Assembly: GCA_018673925.1 (NCBI GenBank)
Contig: JABHBL010000038.1
Location: 1 to 64,000 of the forward strand
Source of the DNA: Fidelibacterota bacterium
Lineage (GTDB): Bacteria; Fidelibacterota; UBA8477; JABMPR01
DNA length: 64,000 bases
Direction: 5' to 3'
Under the pieces are notes generated by a model. The model was not told where the DNA came from. It did no database searches and saw only the letters and a list, made by a program, of their open reading frames with translations. This document shows positions 25,897-35,574 of this stretch, piece after piece. The first letter of the stretch is position 1; the number at the start of each line of letters is the position of its first letter. Position numbers and translations under genes: made by a program.

Positions 25897-27201
25897 ATGG
25901 AAATAGTCTATACCCTTCTGATTGCTGCACTCACAGCAGCTGTCACTTTTGTTATTGCAAGAATGACCCAGGGATCTGGGGATTCTAAGGATCGAGAAAC
26001 CATTACCCGTCTTGAGGTGGAGCGAAGGAACCTTCAGGATCAACTAGAACGAGCAGAAAATGAGCTAGAGAAGGTGCGTTCAGAAGCTCTGGAATTACGT
26101 GAACAAAATGCCACCATTAATACTCGTCTTGAGGAATCCAAAGATCGCTTGGTGGAAGAAAAGAAACGTCTGCTTGAGATGAAAGAACAGCTCCAGGATA
26201 GTTTTAAAAGTCTATCCCAGGATGTGCTTCGAGATAGCCAGAAGGAATTTTTACGCCTGGCTGATGAAAAATTCAAAGATCAGAGTAAGCAGAATCAATC
26301 TCACCTGGGTGAAAAGGAGAAATTGATTCAAAAGTCCCTTGAAAATATGGATGGACGTCTGAAAGATATCGTGCAACGCTCTACAGAATTGAAAACTGAG
26401 CTTGAAACCTCTAAGGATGAGACACAAAGACTCCGAACGACTACCGAGACGCTGCAGACCTTGCTGGCCAGCTCCCAGAAGCGCGGACAATGGGGTGAAC
26501 GCCTGGTTGAAGACATTTTGAATTATGTCGGCTTACAAGAGAATATTAATTACACCAAGCAATCCACCATGGATGATGGACAGCGACCTGACTATACCTT
26601 CAAACTACCTAAAAGTCGTGAAATCAATATGGATGTCAAGTTTCCCTTGGCTCACTATGAGAACTACCTTCAAACCACCGATGTCCAATTGCAGGATATT
26701 GAGAAGAAAGCTTTCCTCCAGGATGTACGTAAACACCTGAATGAGATCAGCAAGCGGGGTTACATCGATACGGCAAAAGGCACTGTGGATTACGCCATGA
26801 TGTTTATACCCAATGAGTCCATATATGGGTTTATCAACCAGGAAGACCCAGACTTTATTGGAGAGGCGCTGAGCAAGAAGATAATGCTTTGCTCTCCCAT
26901 TACCCTTTACGCAGTACTATCCCTACTGAATCAGGCAACATCAAATTTTATGATGGAACAGCGTGCTTCCGAGATTATGAATGAAGTAGTTAAGTTCCAG
27001 CAACAATGGGATAAGTTTTCTGAGGTAATGAATAAAACAGAGAAGAATCTGGATATTGCTGTTCGCCAGTTTCAGGAACTGATTTCCACTCGCTCACGAG
27101 CTCTAGAACGACCAGTAAACAAGATTCTCGAACTTCAGAAAAAAGAAGCTTTGCTACCAGGAGCTACCCAGCTTGATCTTGATTCAGGAGATGGTGATTA
27201 G
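25897..27201 (+). CDS. rmuC: RmuC family DNA recombination protein
   Basis: A 434-residue RmuC homologue, linked in E. coli to limiting inverted-repeat recombination; the family has a PD-(D/E)XK-type nuclease fold. One N-terminal transmembrane helix (MEIVYTLLIAALTAAVTFVIA) is followed by a long coiled coil (about 35-180, rich in Glu, Lys and Arg heptads). The catalytic core covers about 190-380 with the family signatures RGQWGERLVEDIL, RPDYTFKLP, INMDVKFPLAHYENYL and YAMMFIPNESIYGFI. Its stop overlaps the convergent MATE gene by 4 bases. Confidence 0.92.
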   Translation: MEIVYTLLIAALTAAVTFVIARMTQGSGDSKDRETITRLEVERRNLQDQLERAENELEKVRSEALELREQNATINTRLEESKDRLVEEKKRLLEMKEQLQDSFKSLSQDVLRDSQKEFLRLADEKFKDQSKQNQSHLGEKEKLIQKSLENMDGRLKDIVQRSTELKTELETSKDETQRLRTTTETLQTLLASSQKRGQWGERLVEDILNYVGLQENINYTKQSTMDDGQRPDYTFKLPKSREINMDVKFPLAHYENYLQTTDVQLQDIEKKAFLQDVRKHLNEISKRGYIDTAKGTVDYAMMFIPNESIYGFINQEDPDFIGEALSKKIMLCSPITLYAVLSLLNQATSNFMMEQRASEIMNEVVKFQQQWDKFSEVMNKTEKNLDIAVRQFQELISTRSRALERPVNKILELQKKEALLPGATQLDLDSGDGD

Positions 27202-28583
27202 GAAGCGGTTTGTACCTTCACTTCTCGCTGTACTCTTCTAGATCGAACGTACAACCAGGTGAGTGATGTTCCAGCTGCAATAAAAACTGCTATAACAGAA
27301 GCATACCATACCCACACATAAGGTTTCTCCAGAACTACTGCAAAATAGTAGGCGAGTGGTCCACTTACCACAGCGACACGGATGGCAGTTATAACTAAAG
27401 AAGGAACCCCGGTACCCAGACCCTGTAATGCCCGACCGGAAATCATACCAATAGCGATAAGCCAATAAACCGGTGAAAAAGTTCGAATGATACTTACTGC
27501 GACAGCAAGCACTGTTGGGTCATCAGTAAATATTCTAAATACATAAGGTGCAATGAGGTAAAATATGAGGCCGCTTCCGAAGCCAATAAACATCCCATAT
27601 CGAAGTCCATCCTTGATGACACTATTGATGAGGTCAAAACGCTGGGCTCCATAAAACATACCCACAAGAGTGACAAGTGATCCTGCGATGGCCATGACAG
27701 GTAGGAAAAATATCTGATCCAATCGACCTGCAATCTGGTAGCCAGCAACGACTTCAGGTGAATAATGAACCAAAATCCAATTAAATAGCGCACCCCCCAG
27801 TGACATGATGATCATAGAGAGTGATGAAGGGATTCCGATTCGGAAGATATCCTTGATATATTTAGGCTTAAATTTAAAAATTTTAAAATCCAGTTGGAGC
27901 AGAGTTGATTTCTTAAAGAGAATTACCCTGCTATACATGATAACTGCAACGATCATACTAATTACAGTAGCCAGCGCAGCACCACGTACACCCATGTCAA
28001 AACCAAAAATTAGAATAGGATCCAGGATGATGTTTAGGACGGTACTGGTGACCTGAATTTTGACAGGTGTTTTTGTGTCACCTTCTCCACTAAAAATGGA
28101 ACGAAGAAAGATACCAGTGATCATAAAGATAAATCCACCAGCAATTACCTGGAAATAGGCGAGTGTGTCTGGCATCAGTTCATCAGGCGTACCCAAAAGG
28201 ATTAAGATCTCTTCACCGAAGAGGAGACCAGCAGCACTAAACATTCCCCCAATAATCAATCCCAGGAGGAGCCCGTGCTCGGCAACATTGGTGGCAGCCT
28301 CATGATCCTTGGCACCAATAAAGCGAGCGATAACAGCCGTCACTCCTGTACCAAGACCAAAACTGATACCCATGGCCATCCAGAAGAGCGGTAAATTAAA
28401 GCCCAATGCAGCAATAGAATTTACTGATATGCGAGCGACGAATAACATATCTACAATATTATATAAAGTTTGAACAGCCATTCCAGTCATCACTGGTAAA
28501 CCAAGTGTCCAGATAGCTTTTCTGGGGTTTGCAATAAAGGAGTCGAGACGAGAAGATTTCGAATTTGTGTTTGTGTTTTTCAT
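27198..28583 (-). CDS. MATE family efflux transporter
   Basis: A 461-residue multidrug and toxin extrusion protein with twelve predicted transmembrane helices in two six-helix halves. The N-terminal half shows WTLGLPVMTGMAVQTLYNIVDMLFVARI and GTGVTAVIARFIGAKDHEAA, the second half GSLVTLVGMFYGAQRFD, both typical of the NorM/DinF superfamily, which exports cationic or other compounds using sodium or proton gradients. It starts 19 bases after the menE stop and so is probably the last gene of the men transcript, although functional linkage to quinone synthesis is unproven. The start is ATG 28583 without a strong ribosome binding site. Confidence 0.88.
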   Translation of the reverse strand: MKNTNTNSKSSRLDSFIANPRKAIWTLGLPVMTGMAVQTLYNIVDMLFVARISVNSIAALGFNLPLFWMAMGISFGLGTGVTAVIARFIGAKDHEAATNVAEHGLLLGLIIGGMFSAAGLLFGEEILILLGTPDELMPDTLAYFQVIAGGFIFMITGIFLRSIFSGEGDTKTPVKIQVTSTVLNIILDPILIFGFDMGVRGAALATVISMIVAVIMYSRVILFKKSTLLQLDFKIFKFKPKYIKDIFRIGIPSSLSMIIMSLGGALFNWILVHYSPEVVAGYQIAGRLDQIFFLPVMAIAGSLVTLVGMFYGAQRFDLINSVIKDGLRYGMFIGFGSGLIFYLIAPYVFRIFTDDPTVLAVAVSIIRTFSPVYWLIAIGMISGRALQGLGTGVPSLVITAIRVAVVSGPLAYYFAVVLEKPYVWVWYASVIAVFIAAGTSLTWLYVRSRRVQREVKVQTAS

Positions 28584-28602
28584 GAGGACTAAATAATAAT
28601 TA

Positions 28603-30066
28603 TTAGAGGGAGTGCAAACGAATGTTTCCCGATTGGGCCAGCTTAATCAGCTTTTGTCTCGATATTTTTAAACTGGATTTAGAAAATTCATCGGGAAGCT
28701 CGTAGTAAGCCTGTGGAAGCATGTATCCAGGTAGCTGAGATCTCAATTGATGGGTGAGTTCTTCCCCTCTTGGGGCATTTGAGTCAATTTCCAGGTAAGC
28801 TATGGGTCTGGCTCCAAATTCCTCATCTGGCAGGGGGACAACAATGGCATTTATAATTCCAGGAATCTTGAATAATACTCGTTCAATATGTTCTGGTTGC
28901 ACATTTTCGCCACCTGAGATGAACTGATTATCCATCCTCCCAGTAATGGTCAATTCTCCCTGAACATTTGTGTATCCAACATCGCCAGTATGGAACCAGC
29001 CATCCTTGTCACGCAGATCGACGAGGTTTGAGTTGAACAAATAACCCTGGGCCAGGGTTTCCCCCTTGGTAAGAATCTCACCCTCATGCGAAATGATCAA
29101 ATCTCTACCAGACAGAACTTTACCCGAACTCTCCAGAGCTGACTTACGGTTACTCCCAATGGTTGTTGTAATCTGAGAGGCCATTTCAGTTGATCCATAA
29201 CTTACATGAATGGGGAGATTGTGGTCCAGAGCCCTTTGAATGAGTAGCGGCTGTATTGCACTTCCACCAATTAGTATGGCTTTCATTCTCTGGAGGATCC
29301 TGGGGCCAGCCTCGTCCTTTAAGAGTCTTTGTAATTGGGTCGCTACCAGAGAGATATGGGTAACGCCATATTTGTCAATTTCCTCAAGCAGCGACTCCTT
29401 TTCCTCGGGAATAATGACTGCAGCACCGGTTAAACCTGCTCGAAAAAGGATGGAGAGACCACCAACATGGTAGAGAGGCAAACTCAATAACCAGCCGTCA
29501 GAATAATTAAGTTCGATATTCTTGTTTGAACCTCTAGCGCTTTCAAGATGGTTGTGGTGACTATGTTGAACAAATTTGACATCCCCGGAAGATCCAGAGG
29601 TCATGAGCAGGGTTGCCGCTTTGTTTGCAGCAAAAGGAGGTAGGTCATTAGAGTCCAGTTGACCAGCATCATTTGATAATTCACCAATTGCGACAGAGTT
29701 GTGATCGGGGTAAGAGGAATTCGAAATAATGAGTGCAGGTTTGATACTTGTGAGTAAGTGAGACAGAGAAAATTCAGGGAATCGAACATTTAATGGAAAA
29801 ACGATAAACCCACCCAAAAAGCAAGCCCAAACTGATATGACCATTTCCTTGGTTGGCAGATCTCCCAGGGCAACCAAGTCGCCTTGTTGAATCCCTCTCT
29901 GGGACAAACCCAAAGCAATTTGCTTCGATTCTGAATAAAGATCAGAATATGTGAGCGTTAAATCTCCCCAGCGAACTGCTGGTCTGGAAGGGTGCTTCCT
30001 GGCAGCTTCGAATAGGGGATGCTCAGAATTGGGCTTAGTTTTGGTAGAGTAATTCACAATGACCAA
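28603..30066 (-). CDS. menE: o-Succinylbenzoate--CoA ligase
   Basis: A 487-residue acyl-adenylate-forming enzyme that activates o-succinylbenzoate to OSB-CoA in menaquinone synthesis. The ANL-superfamily motifs are present: LLMTSGSSGDVKFVQHSH (P-loop), SYGSTEMASQ, GWFHTGDVGY and the hinge GRMDNQFISGGENVQPEHIE. The C-terminal domain lysine is in the segment SLKISRQKLIKL. The start is uncertain because no in-frame ATG is near: TTG 30066 or GTG 30057; either overlaps the menC 3' end by about 23-32 bases. Being the last men gene and translationally coupled to menC supports the assignment. Confidence 0.92.
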   Translation of the reverse strand: MVIVNYSTKTKPNSEHPLFEAARKHPSRPAVRWGDLTLTYSDLYSESKQIALGLSQRGIQQGDLVALGDLPTKEMVISVWACFLGGFIVFPLNVRFPEFSLSHLLTSIKPALIISNSSYPDHNSVAIGELSNDAGQLDSNDLPPFAANKAATLLMTSGSSGDVKFVQHSHHNHLESARGSNKNIELNYSDGWLLSLPLYHVGGLSILFRAGLTGAAVIIPEEKESLLEEIDKYGVTHISLVATQLQRLLKDEAGPRILQRMKAILIGGSAIQPLLIQRALDHNLPIHVSYGSTEMASQITTTIGSNRKSALESSGKVLSGRDLIISHEGEILTKGETLAQGYLFNSNLVDLRDKDGWFHTGDVGYTNVQGELTITGRMDNQFISGGENVQPEHIERVLFKIPGIINAIVVPLPDEEFGARPIAYLEIDSNAPRGEELTHQLRSQLPGYMLPQAYYELPDEFSKSSLKISRQKLIKLAQSGNIRLHSL

Positions 30067-31192
30067 GATCCAGATCCTGTGTTGTTAGTGATCGTGTCGA
30101 CATCCATCCATCTTGGATGCCCACAGGTGATTTTGTGGTTCCGCCAGTAAGTGCAGATCTAGTATCCAAGCCAACAGCAATATCCTCACCACCTATTGAA
30201 CCTGCAAGTTGTGCCAACGTGGTCAAACCAACATCACTTTCGTAGCTTGAGGATAACACGGGGAGTACACCGTTTCCAGTAGCCTGATTAACCAGGGAGA
30301 TGAGCCTGGCAGTAGAGGCTGTGAGGGTAGGTTTTAGCACCAGGGCTCGTAATCCAGTGTAGGAGTCAAATGAAATCGTTGGATCCATGATCTCGTGCAA
30401 TGTTTCATCAAAGGCGAAAGGGACACCACAGGCATCAAAAAATCTTGGAAGATCCACTGGCTCAGTGAGGGGCTCTTCAATGTACTCGATGTCGCAGGAC
30501 TCAACAGCTTTACCAAACTCAATGGCAGTAGCCAGGTCCCAGCTCTGATTCGCATCAAGTCGCAACTTAATTTCAGGGCCTACCATCTTTCGAATATCCT
30601 GGATACCTCTGGCCTCAAGAATGCTATTAATTCGACCAACTTTTACTTTTAGTGTTTTATAGCCATCATTTATCATTCTCTCGGCTTCTGGAACCCAATC
30701 TGAAAGAGAACCTCGAATCAATCCATTGATGGGAACTCTCGCGGTGGACTTCCCAAAAATGAGGTCACCAGGACTTACATTTTTTGCATTAGCAAGAAGC
30801 GACAAAGTGGCTGCTTCTACTCCAAAGTATGATACAGCAGGGGCAACACTGTCTTGCCATCCTCCTTTTTTCACGGTGTAGCTATGGGTGGAAAATTCAC
30901 CTGCCCCAATCATTTTATCCAGTAGCATCGTTGTGTTGAGCAAAGCTGTTTCCAACGTTTCACGGCTAAATCCAGGGAGGGGGCTTATCTCACCCATGCC
31001 AGTATGTCCATTTAGATCTGTCAGGATAATAATGAGACCCTCTCTTTCATGGAGGGTGGTATGCTTTAATACCAGGGGATATTTAAACGGGAGAGAATAT
31101 TTGTAAATCCGCGTAGACTTAAGTTCTAGGGGAATATCCTGGAATTCGGGCAGCAGGGTGATTCCTGCAAAATTTGGGGTATGAAATTCCAT
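30035..31192 (-). CDS. menC: o-Succinylbenzoate synthase
   Basis: A 385-residue enolase-superfamily enzyme that dehydrates SHCHC to o-succinylbenzoate in menaquinone synthesis. Catalytic features can be followed: KxK in LKVKVGRINS, metal ligands in RLDANQSW, EYIEEPL and AFDETLHE, and the second lysine in LVLKPTLTA. The capping domain opens with TRIYKYSLPFKYPL and has GMGEISPLPGFS. There is a somewhat long N-terminus of about 25 residues before this. The gene starts 16 bases after the menA stop with AAGGA in the gap, and overlaps menE. Confidence 0.93.
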   Translation of the reverse strand: MEFHTPNFAGITLLPEFQDIPLELKSTRIYKYSLPFKYPLVLKHTTLHEREGLIIILTDLNGHTGMGEISPLPGFSRETLETALLNTTMLLDKMIGAGEFSTHSYTVKKGGWQDSVAPAVSYFGVEAATLSLLANAKNVSPGDLIFGKSTARVPINGLIRGSLSDWVPEAERMINDGYKTLKVKVGRINSILEARGIQDIRKMVGPEIKLRLDANQSWDLATAIEFGKAVESCDIEYIEEPLTEPVDLPRFFDACGVPFAFDETLHEIMDPTISFDSYTGLRALVLKPTLTASTARLISLVNQATGNGVLPVLSSSYESDVGLTTLAQLAGSIGGEDIAVGLDTRSALTGGTTKSPVGIQDGWMSTRSLTTQDLDLGHCELLYQN

Positions 31193-31208
31193 GACGTAGT
31201 CGATTTCC

Positions 31209-32102
31209 TTAAATCACCCAGGTGACACTGAAAATAACTGTAAATATAATCTGCAATTTGCTGGTCATTTTTAATACTGCATATAGCTCCGACGGCTCCC
31301 TGTAGTTGATGGTAATCCGGAGCGCATGGAGTGCCATGAGACTTGAAATGGCCGTAATTCCTATCATGGAATGAGTCGGTGCAAAATAGAGGAACGAGAG
31401 AGGTATCAGTGTAGCTGACAAAATGGAAAAACCATATTCGATGACACCAAATCGGCGACCAAAGCGTGCGATTAAGGTTCGCTTCCCAACTTTTCTATCC
31501 TCCTGATAATCTCGAAGATTATTGATAGAGAGTAGTGCTACGGAAAAGAATCCTGCAGAGACACCTGCAATCAGAGCAGCTGTACTCCAGCTCCCTATTT
31601 GAACAAAAGTAGTAGTGGCACAGGCGATAGGACCAAAAAAAAGGAAGGCCGGAAGTTCTGCAAGACCGTAATAGGCCAATGGAAAAGGTCCTCCCGTATA
31701 AATCACGCCCAATAGGAGGGCGAGTAGACCAATAATAACAATGGGCCAACCCCATAGATAGACGAGATAAATACCAAGAACAAAGGATAGTCCGAAGCAG
31801 GCAATAAATCCTTTCCTTACTGCCTCAGGGGCAATGAGTCCGGACTGAGTAACCCTCTGGGGTCCAACTCTTGATTCAGTATCTGCACCTTTTTTAAAAT
31901 CAAAATAATCGTTGGCCAGATTGGTCCCAATCTGAATGAATATCCCGCCAAGCATTGCTGCTATGGCAGCCAGCCATTGTATGCCACCTTCTGTGTGAGC
32001 AATTATCGTCCCCATAAGTACTGGGGATACTGCAACACCAAGTGTCCAGGGCCGGGCAGCCTGAACCCATACTGCAAATCCAGGTTTATTGGGAGTGGTC
32101 AA
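31209..32102 (-). CDS. menA: 1,4-Dihydroxy-2-naphthoate polyprenyltransferase
   Basis: A 297-residue inner-membrane UbiA-family prenyltransferase that attaches the polyprenyl tail to DHNA, giving demethylmenaquinone. The substrate-binding NxxxDxxxD region is [14 protein letters not shown]; the second Asp-rich motif is [18 protein letters not shown]. About eight to nine hydrophobic helices follow the opening [17 protein letters not shown]. The ATG overlaps the menB stop (ATGA). The product will need a MenG/UbiE methyltransferase that is not in this window. Confidence 0.94.
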   Translation of the reverse strand: MTTPNKPGFAVWVQAARPWTLGVAVSPVLMGTIIAHTEGGIQWLAAIAAMLGGIFIQIGTNLANDYFDFKKGADTESRVGPQRVTQSGLIAPEAVRKGFIACFGLSFVLGIYLVYLWGWPIVIIGLLALLLGVIYTGGPFPLAYYGLAELPAFLFFGPIACATTTFVQIGSWSTAALIAGVSAGFFSVALLSINNLRDYQEDRKVGKRTLIARFGRRFGVIEYGFSILSATLIPLSFLYFAPTHSMIGITAISSLMALHALRITINYREPSELYAVLKMTSKLQIIFTVIFSVTWVI

Positions 32103-32920
32103 GGGCGCCAGGGGTATTTCTTAAAGTTTGGTTTGCGCTTTTCATTGTATGCATTTCGCCCTTCTTGAGCTTCGTCGGACATGTAGTACAGGAGGGTTGC
32201 ATTTCCAGCAAGTTCCTGGAGACCAGTTTGTCCATCAACATCAGCGTTAAAAGCTGACTTCAGCAATCGGATTGAAAGGGGGGAATGCTCCAGGATTCTT
32301 TCAGCCCAGTCCACAGTTTCTTTTTCAAGATCTGCGTATGGGACCACGGTATTTACTAGCCCCATGTCAAGAGCCTCTTGAGCGGAATACTGCTTACAGA
32401 GATACCAGATTTCCCTGGCTTTTTTCTGACCCACGATGCGAGCCATATAACTGGATCCGTAACCACCGTCAAAAGATCCCACCTTTGGTCCGGTTTGGCC
32501 AAAAATAGCATTATCAGCAGCAATGGTAAGATCACAGACAAGGTGAAGGACATGACCACCACCAATTGAGTATCCGGCAACCATGGCAATCACAGGTTTT
32601 GGAAGTGTGCGAATCTGGCGTTGGAGATCAAGAACATTTAGCCTGTGTACACCCTCTCCATCTTCGTAGCCAGCATCTCCACGAATAGATTGATCACCGC
32701 CGGAACAGAAGGCCTTTTCACCTTCACCAGTCAGTATAACCACACCGATTTCAGGGTCTTCACGAGCATCCTCAAATGCTTTGATCATTTCCATGACCGT
32801 CAGTGGTCTGAAGGCATTGCGCTTCTCAGGCCGATTGATGGTTACTTTGGCAATTCCATTGTATTTATGATAACGAATATCCGTGTATTCGCCGGCAGAT
32901 TCCCACTTTATAGATGTCAC
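32099..32920 (-). CDS. menB: 1,4-Dihydroxy-2-naphthoyl-CoA synthase
   Basis: A 273-residue crotonase-fold enzyme that cyclises OSB-CoA to DHNA-CoA. Diagnostic MenB features are present: [79 protein letters not shown] (quoted in part) and the C-terminal [14 protein letters not shown]. The start is chosen as GTG 32920: AAGGAG lies six bases before it, whereas the longer in-frame TTG at 32935 would place that site inside the gene. It begins one base after the menH stop. Confidence 0.95.
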   Translation of the reverse strand: MTSIKWESAGEYTDIRYHKYNGIAKVTINRPEKRNAFRPLTVMEMIKAFEDAREDPEIGVVILTGEGEKAFCSGGDQSIRGDAGYEDGEGVHRLNVLDLQRQIRTLPKPVIAMVAGYSIGGGHVLHLVCDLTIAADNAIFGQTGPKVGSFDGGYGSSYMARIVGQKKAREIWYLCKQYSAQEALDMGLVNTVVPYADLEKETVDWAERILEHSPLSIRLLKSAFNADVDGQTGLQELAGNATLLYYMSDEAQEGRNAYNEKRKPNFKKYPWRP

Positions 32921-32921
32921 A

Positions 32922-33737
32922 CTATTCTCCTTCAATTATTTCGCTCAGAAAATGTCTAATTATACGAGCTGTTTCCAATGGTTTTTCAAGATGAAAGGCA
33001 TGCCCCGCATCAGAAACTTGCTGGTGGATACTTCCAGGTATTATTTGATTCATCTCCTGATTAAGTTGAAAATATTTTGAGTCCAACTCACCTGTCATAA
33101 GCAAAGTGGGAACGCTAATATCTTCCAGGTTATCCCATTGGGAGGGTAAGGCTCCATTCCCCATCAAAGTCAGAGCTTGACGCATCTGTGATGAATCATT
33201 GTTTGACCTTTTATGGCACAATGCCCTGAAAAGGGTTGAATTATTTTTAATTTCACCAAACAAGTCAGAAGAATACCACTCCTGCAGAAAGGGAGAAACT
33301 CCCGTGCTATCCAGTTTATCCATTAATAGTACATCATCATGGGTGCGCTGCTCTCGCTCATTCCTAGTTTTTAAGCCAGGAGCACTGGATAGAAAAATCA
33401 GTGCTGGAATCTTCTCAGGGGCAAGGATATGAAGATGAAATCCAATTCGCCCCCCCATGGAGTATCCGATGGGAGTATATTTTTCAATTCCCGATTTGGA
33501 GAGTTGGCCGGGAAGGGCTGATAGCATCTTTACGAATGTTGCCTCGGTAGGTATCCTGGATTTTCCATGACCGGGGAGATCAATGAGAATATTACAATAA
33601 TCTGAAAAATGAGGTTGGACAAGTTCAAGCCAATCATCTCCTGCTCCCATAAATCCATGCAGCCATAGCAGGGGATACCCCTTTGTGTTTCCCTCTAACC
33701 GGTATTTCCATTCATACGCAGAGCTAGGAAGATTCAC
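32922..33737 (-). CDS. menH: SHCHC synthase (alpha/beta hydrolase MenH)
   Basis: A 271-residue alpha/beta hydrolase, likely 2-succinyl-6-hydroxy-2,4-cyclohexadiene-1-carboxylate synthase, which eliminates pyruvate from the MenD product. Motifs include [14 protein letters not shown] (oxyanion loop), [10 protein letters not shown], the nucleophile elbow GYSMGGRIG and the catalytic His in [11 protein letters not shown], with Asp in GELDSKYF. The start is set at GTG 33737, which overlaps the menD stop by 14 bases and gives the family's usual N-terminal length. The frame stays open further upstream, but longer starts would overlap menD by over 50 bases. Position in the men operon supports the role. 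Confidence 0.85.
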   Translation of the reverse strand: MNLPSSAYEWKYRLEGNTKGYPLLWLHGFMGAGDDWLELVQPHFSDYCNILIDLPGHGKSRIPTEATFVKMLSALPGQLSKSGIEKYTPIGYSMGGRIGFHLHILAPEKIPALIFLSSAPGLKTRNEREQRTHDDVLLMDKLDSTGVSPFLQEWYSSDLFGEIKNNSTLFRALCHKRSNNDSSQMRQALTLMGNGALPSQWDNLEDISVPTLLMTGELDSKYFQLNQEMNQIIPGSIHQQVSDAGHAFHLEKPLETARIIRHFLSEIIEGE

Positions 33738-35460
33738 GAAGACTTTCGAAAATTTGGTGGTGGAATCGATGGTTCTCACTGCGGTCAGTAACCAACTCAA
33801 TGATTATTGATTCAGCCTGTTTAGTCGCTTCATTATAGATGGCTTTAAATGCCTCCATATCTTTGGGGTTTGAATAGGAAAGACCGTACATGGACGCTGC
33901 ATGTTCAAGGGTTAACCCATGGGGAGTCCCAAAGAAGGGTTCAAAGACATCAGTTTCATTCCGCACTGGCAGAAAGCTGAAGATACCACCGCCATCATTA
34001 TTGATCACCACCATGATGATGGGCTGTTGAGATCTTTTGATCAGTTGGAGTGAATTCAAATCATGTAAGAATGCCAGATCTCCAAGCAAAAGGGTGACCG
34101 GACATTCTGAGCCAGTTCCATATCCAGCGGCTGTGGCTAAGAGACCATCTATTCCGCTAGCTCCTCGATTTGCGACGATATCACCTTCAAAATGACCCGT
34201 AGATGCGAACATTTCCATCTCCCGAACGGACATGCTGTTTGCCAGCATCAGCGCATGGTTACCGGGAGTCAATTTGGAAAGCTGATAGCTTGTTCCAGGT
34301 TCAGTAAGTCGAGACTCATCTTCAAACAGATTTGAAATAGAGATGGCAATTCGCTTTTCAATCAATTGCCATGATGATAGCCATTGAGAATTCTGGTTAA
34401 TTTTCTGAGCATATAGGCTCTGGCAAAATTCATTTATATCAGTTTGAAGCTCAAGGCTCACCCGGTGGTTTGGATCAATTCGCTCAGGTGTTTCCTTTAG
34501 CGAGATATAGAATATGTTTGAATCATCAAGATAATTCAGGAGCCGTTTTGAAGTAAATGCTCCACCAAATTGAATAACGAAATCTGGTTTGAATTCCTGG
34601 GGGTCATTAGCAAGAAGTGCTAGATCATAATGATTGATCACATGAGGATGGTCACCGAACCTCAGTTTTGATTGAACATCTGGGAATACAGGTAATTTCA
34701 AAGTCTCTGAGAGTTGCAGAATAGAATTGCTGGATACATTGCTCACAGCCCTGCCTACAATGACTAGACCCCTTTTGGATTTCTCCAAGTTCTGAATAGC
34801 AAGTTGAAGTCTTTCAGCCGACAAAGGAAGGGAAGTTGAAGGCTTCGATATATATCTTGAATTTTTATCCACCCATTCAGGATTAAAAGTTGGCGAATCA
34901 GAATTTTCACTCTCCTCAGGTAACAAGGGCTCCCTAAATTGACAGTTCAAGTGTACCGGACCTGGATGGTCTCCAGTACTGACATCAAATAGCTCATCAA
35001 CTTGGCTGAGGATATCTGTTGCAATAGTCCCAGTCTCGGGTGGTTCAAGATTCAGTGCAAGTCGAGGATAAACACCATATATGTTTTGCTGAAAAATGGC
35101 CTGGTTGGCTCCCACATCAATGAGCTCGGGAGGACGATCAGCGCTAAGGATGATCATAGGAATATTGTCCATGGAAGCTTCGATTACAGCTGGAAAATAG
35201 TTGGCTACTGCGGTTCCTGAAGTGCACACCAAAACTGCCGGCTTACCGGTGGCTCGGGCATAACCCAATGCAAAAAATGCTGCTCCACGTTCATCGTAGT
35301 GGACCATGGTTTTTGCCCTTGGATGTCTGGCAATTGCCACGGTGAGCGGTGTGGATCTGGATCCAGGAGAGATGATAAATTGAGTGACTCCCCTGCGAGA
35401 GAACGCTTCAATAATTATCTGCGCAACATCAAGGTTGGTCATCATAGATATACGGACCAT
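33724..35460 (-). CDS. menD: SEPHCHC synthase MenD
   Basis: A 578-residue thiamine-diphosphate enzyme that joins 2-oxoglutarate and isochorismate with loss of CO2, the first committed step of menaquinone synthesis. The N-terminal PYR domain has GVTQFIISPGSRSTPL, HYDERGAAFFALGYA with the ThDP-activating Glu, and SADRPPELIDVGANQ. The C-terminal PP domain has ANRGASGIDG, LLLGDLAFLHDLNSL and the metal-binding NNDGGGIFSFLP. Length is typical. The ATG at 35460 has no clear ribosome binding site; in-frame ATGs at 35445 and 35442 are alternatives. Confidence 0.95.
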   Translation of the reverse strand: MVRISMMTNLDVAQIIIEAFSRRGVTQFIISPGSRSTPLTVAIARHPRAKTMVHYDERGAAFFALGYARATGKPAVLVCTSGTAVANYFPAVIEASMDNIPMIILSADRPPELIDVGANQAIFQQNIYGVYPRLALNLEPPETGTIATDILSQVDELFDVSTGDHPGPVHLNCQFREPLLPEESENSDSPTFNPEWVDKNSRYISKPSTSLPLSAERLQLAIQNLEKSKRGLVIVGRAVSNVSSNSILQLSETLKLPVFPDVQSKLRFGDHPHVINHYDLALLANDPQEFKPDFVIQFGGAFTSKRLLNYLDDSNIFYISLKETPERIDPNHRVSLELQTDINEFCQSLYAQKINQNSQWLSSWQLIEKRIAISISNLFEDESRLTEPGTSYQLSKLTPGNHALMLANSMSVREMEMFASTGHFEGDIVANRGASGIDGLLATAAGYGTGSECPVTLLLGDLAFLHDLNSLQLIKRSQQPIIMVVINNDGGGIFSFLPVRNETDVFEPFFGTPHGLTLEHAASMYGLSYSNPKDMEAFKAIYNEATKQAESIIIELVTDRSENHRFHHQIFESLRESS

Positions 35461-35574
35461 TTAAATGAGGTGAGTTGAAATAATCTCATGGCCTGCAATC
35501 TAATGAAGAAGGACTTTGAATAAAGTGACAAAACAGAGTTACTGCAAAACTGGTAAAACTGGGAGGGGGTGTGT

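Noticed and set aside
27198-27201. Frameshift at the end of rmuC
   Set aside because: The 4-base overlap with the convergent MATE gene is just two stop codons interleaved on opposite strands; both proteins end normally.
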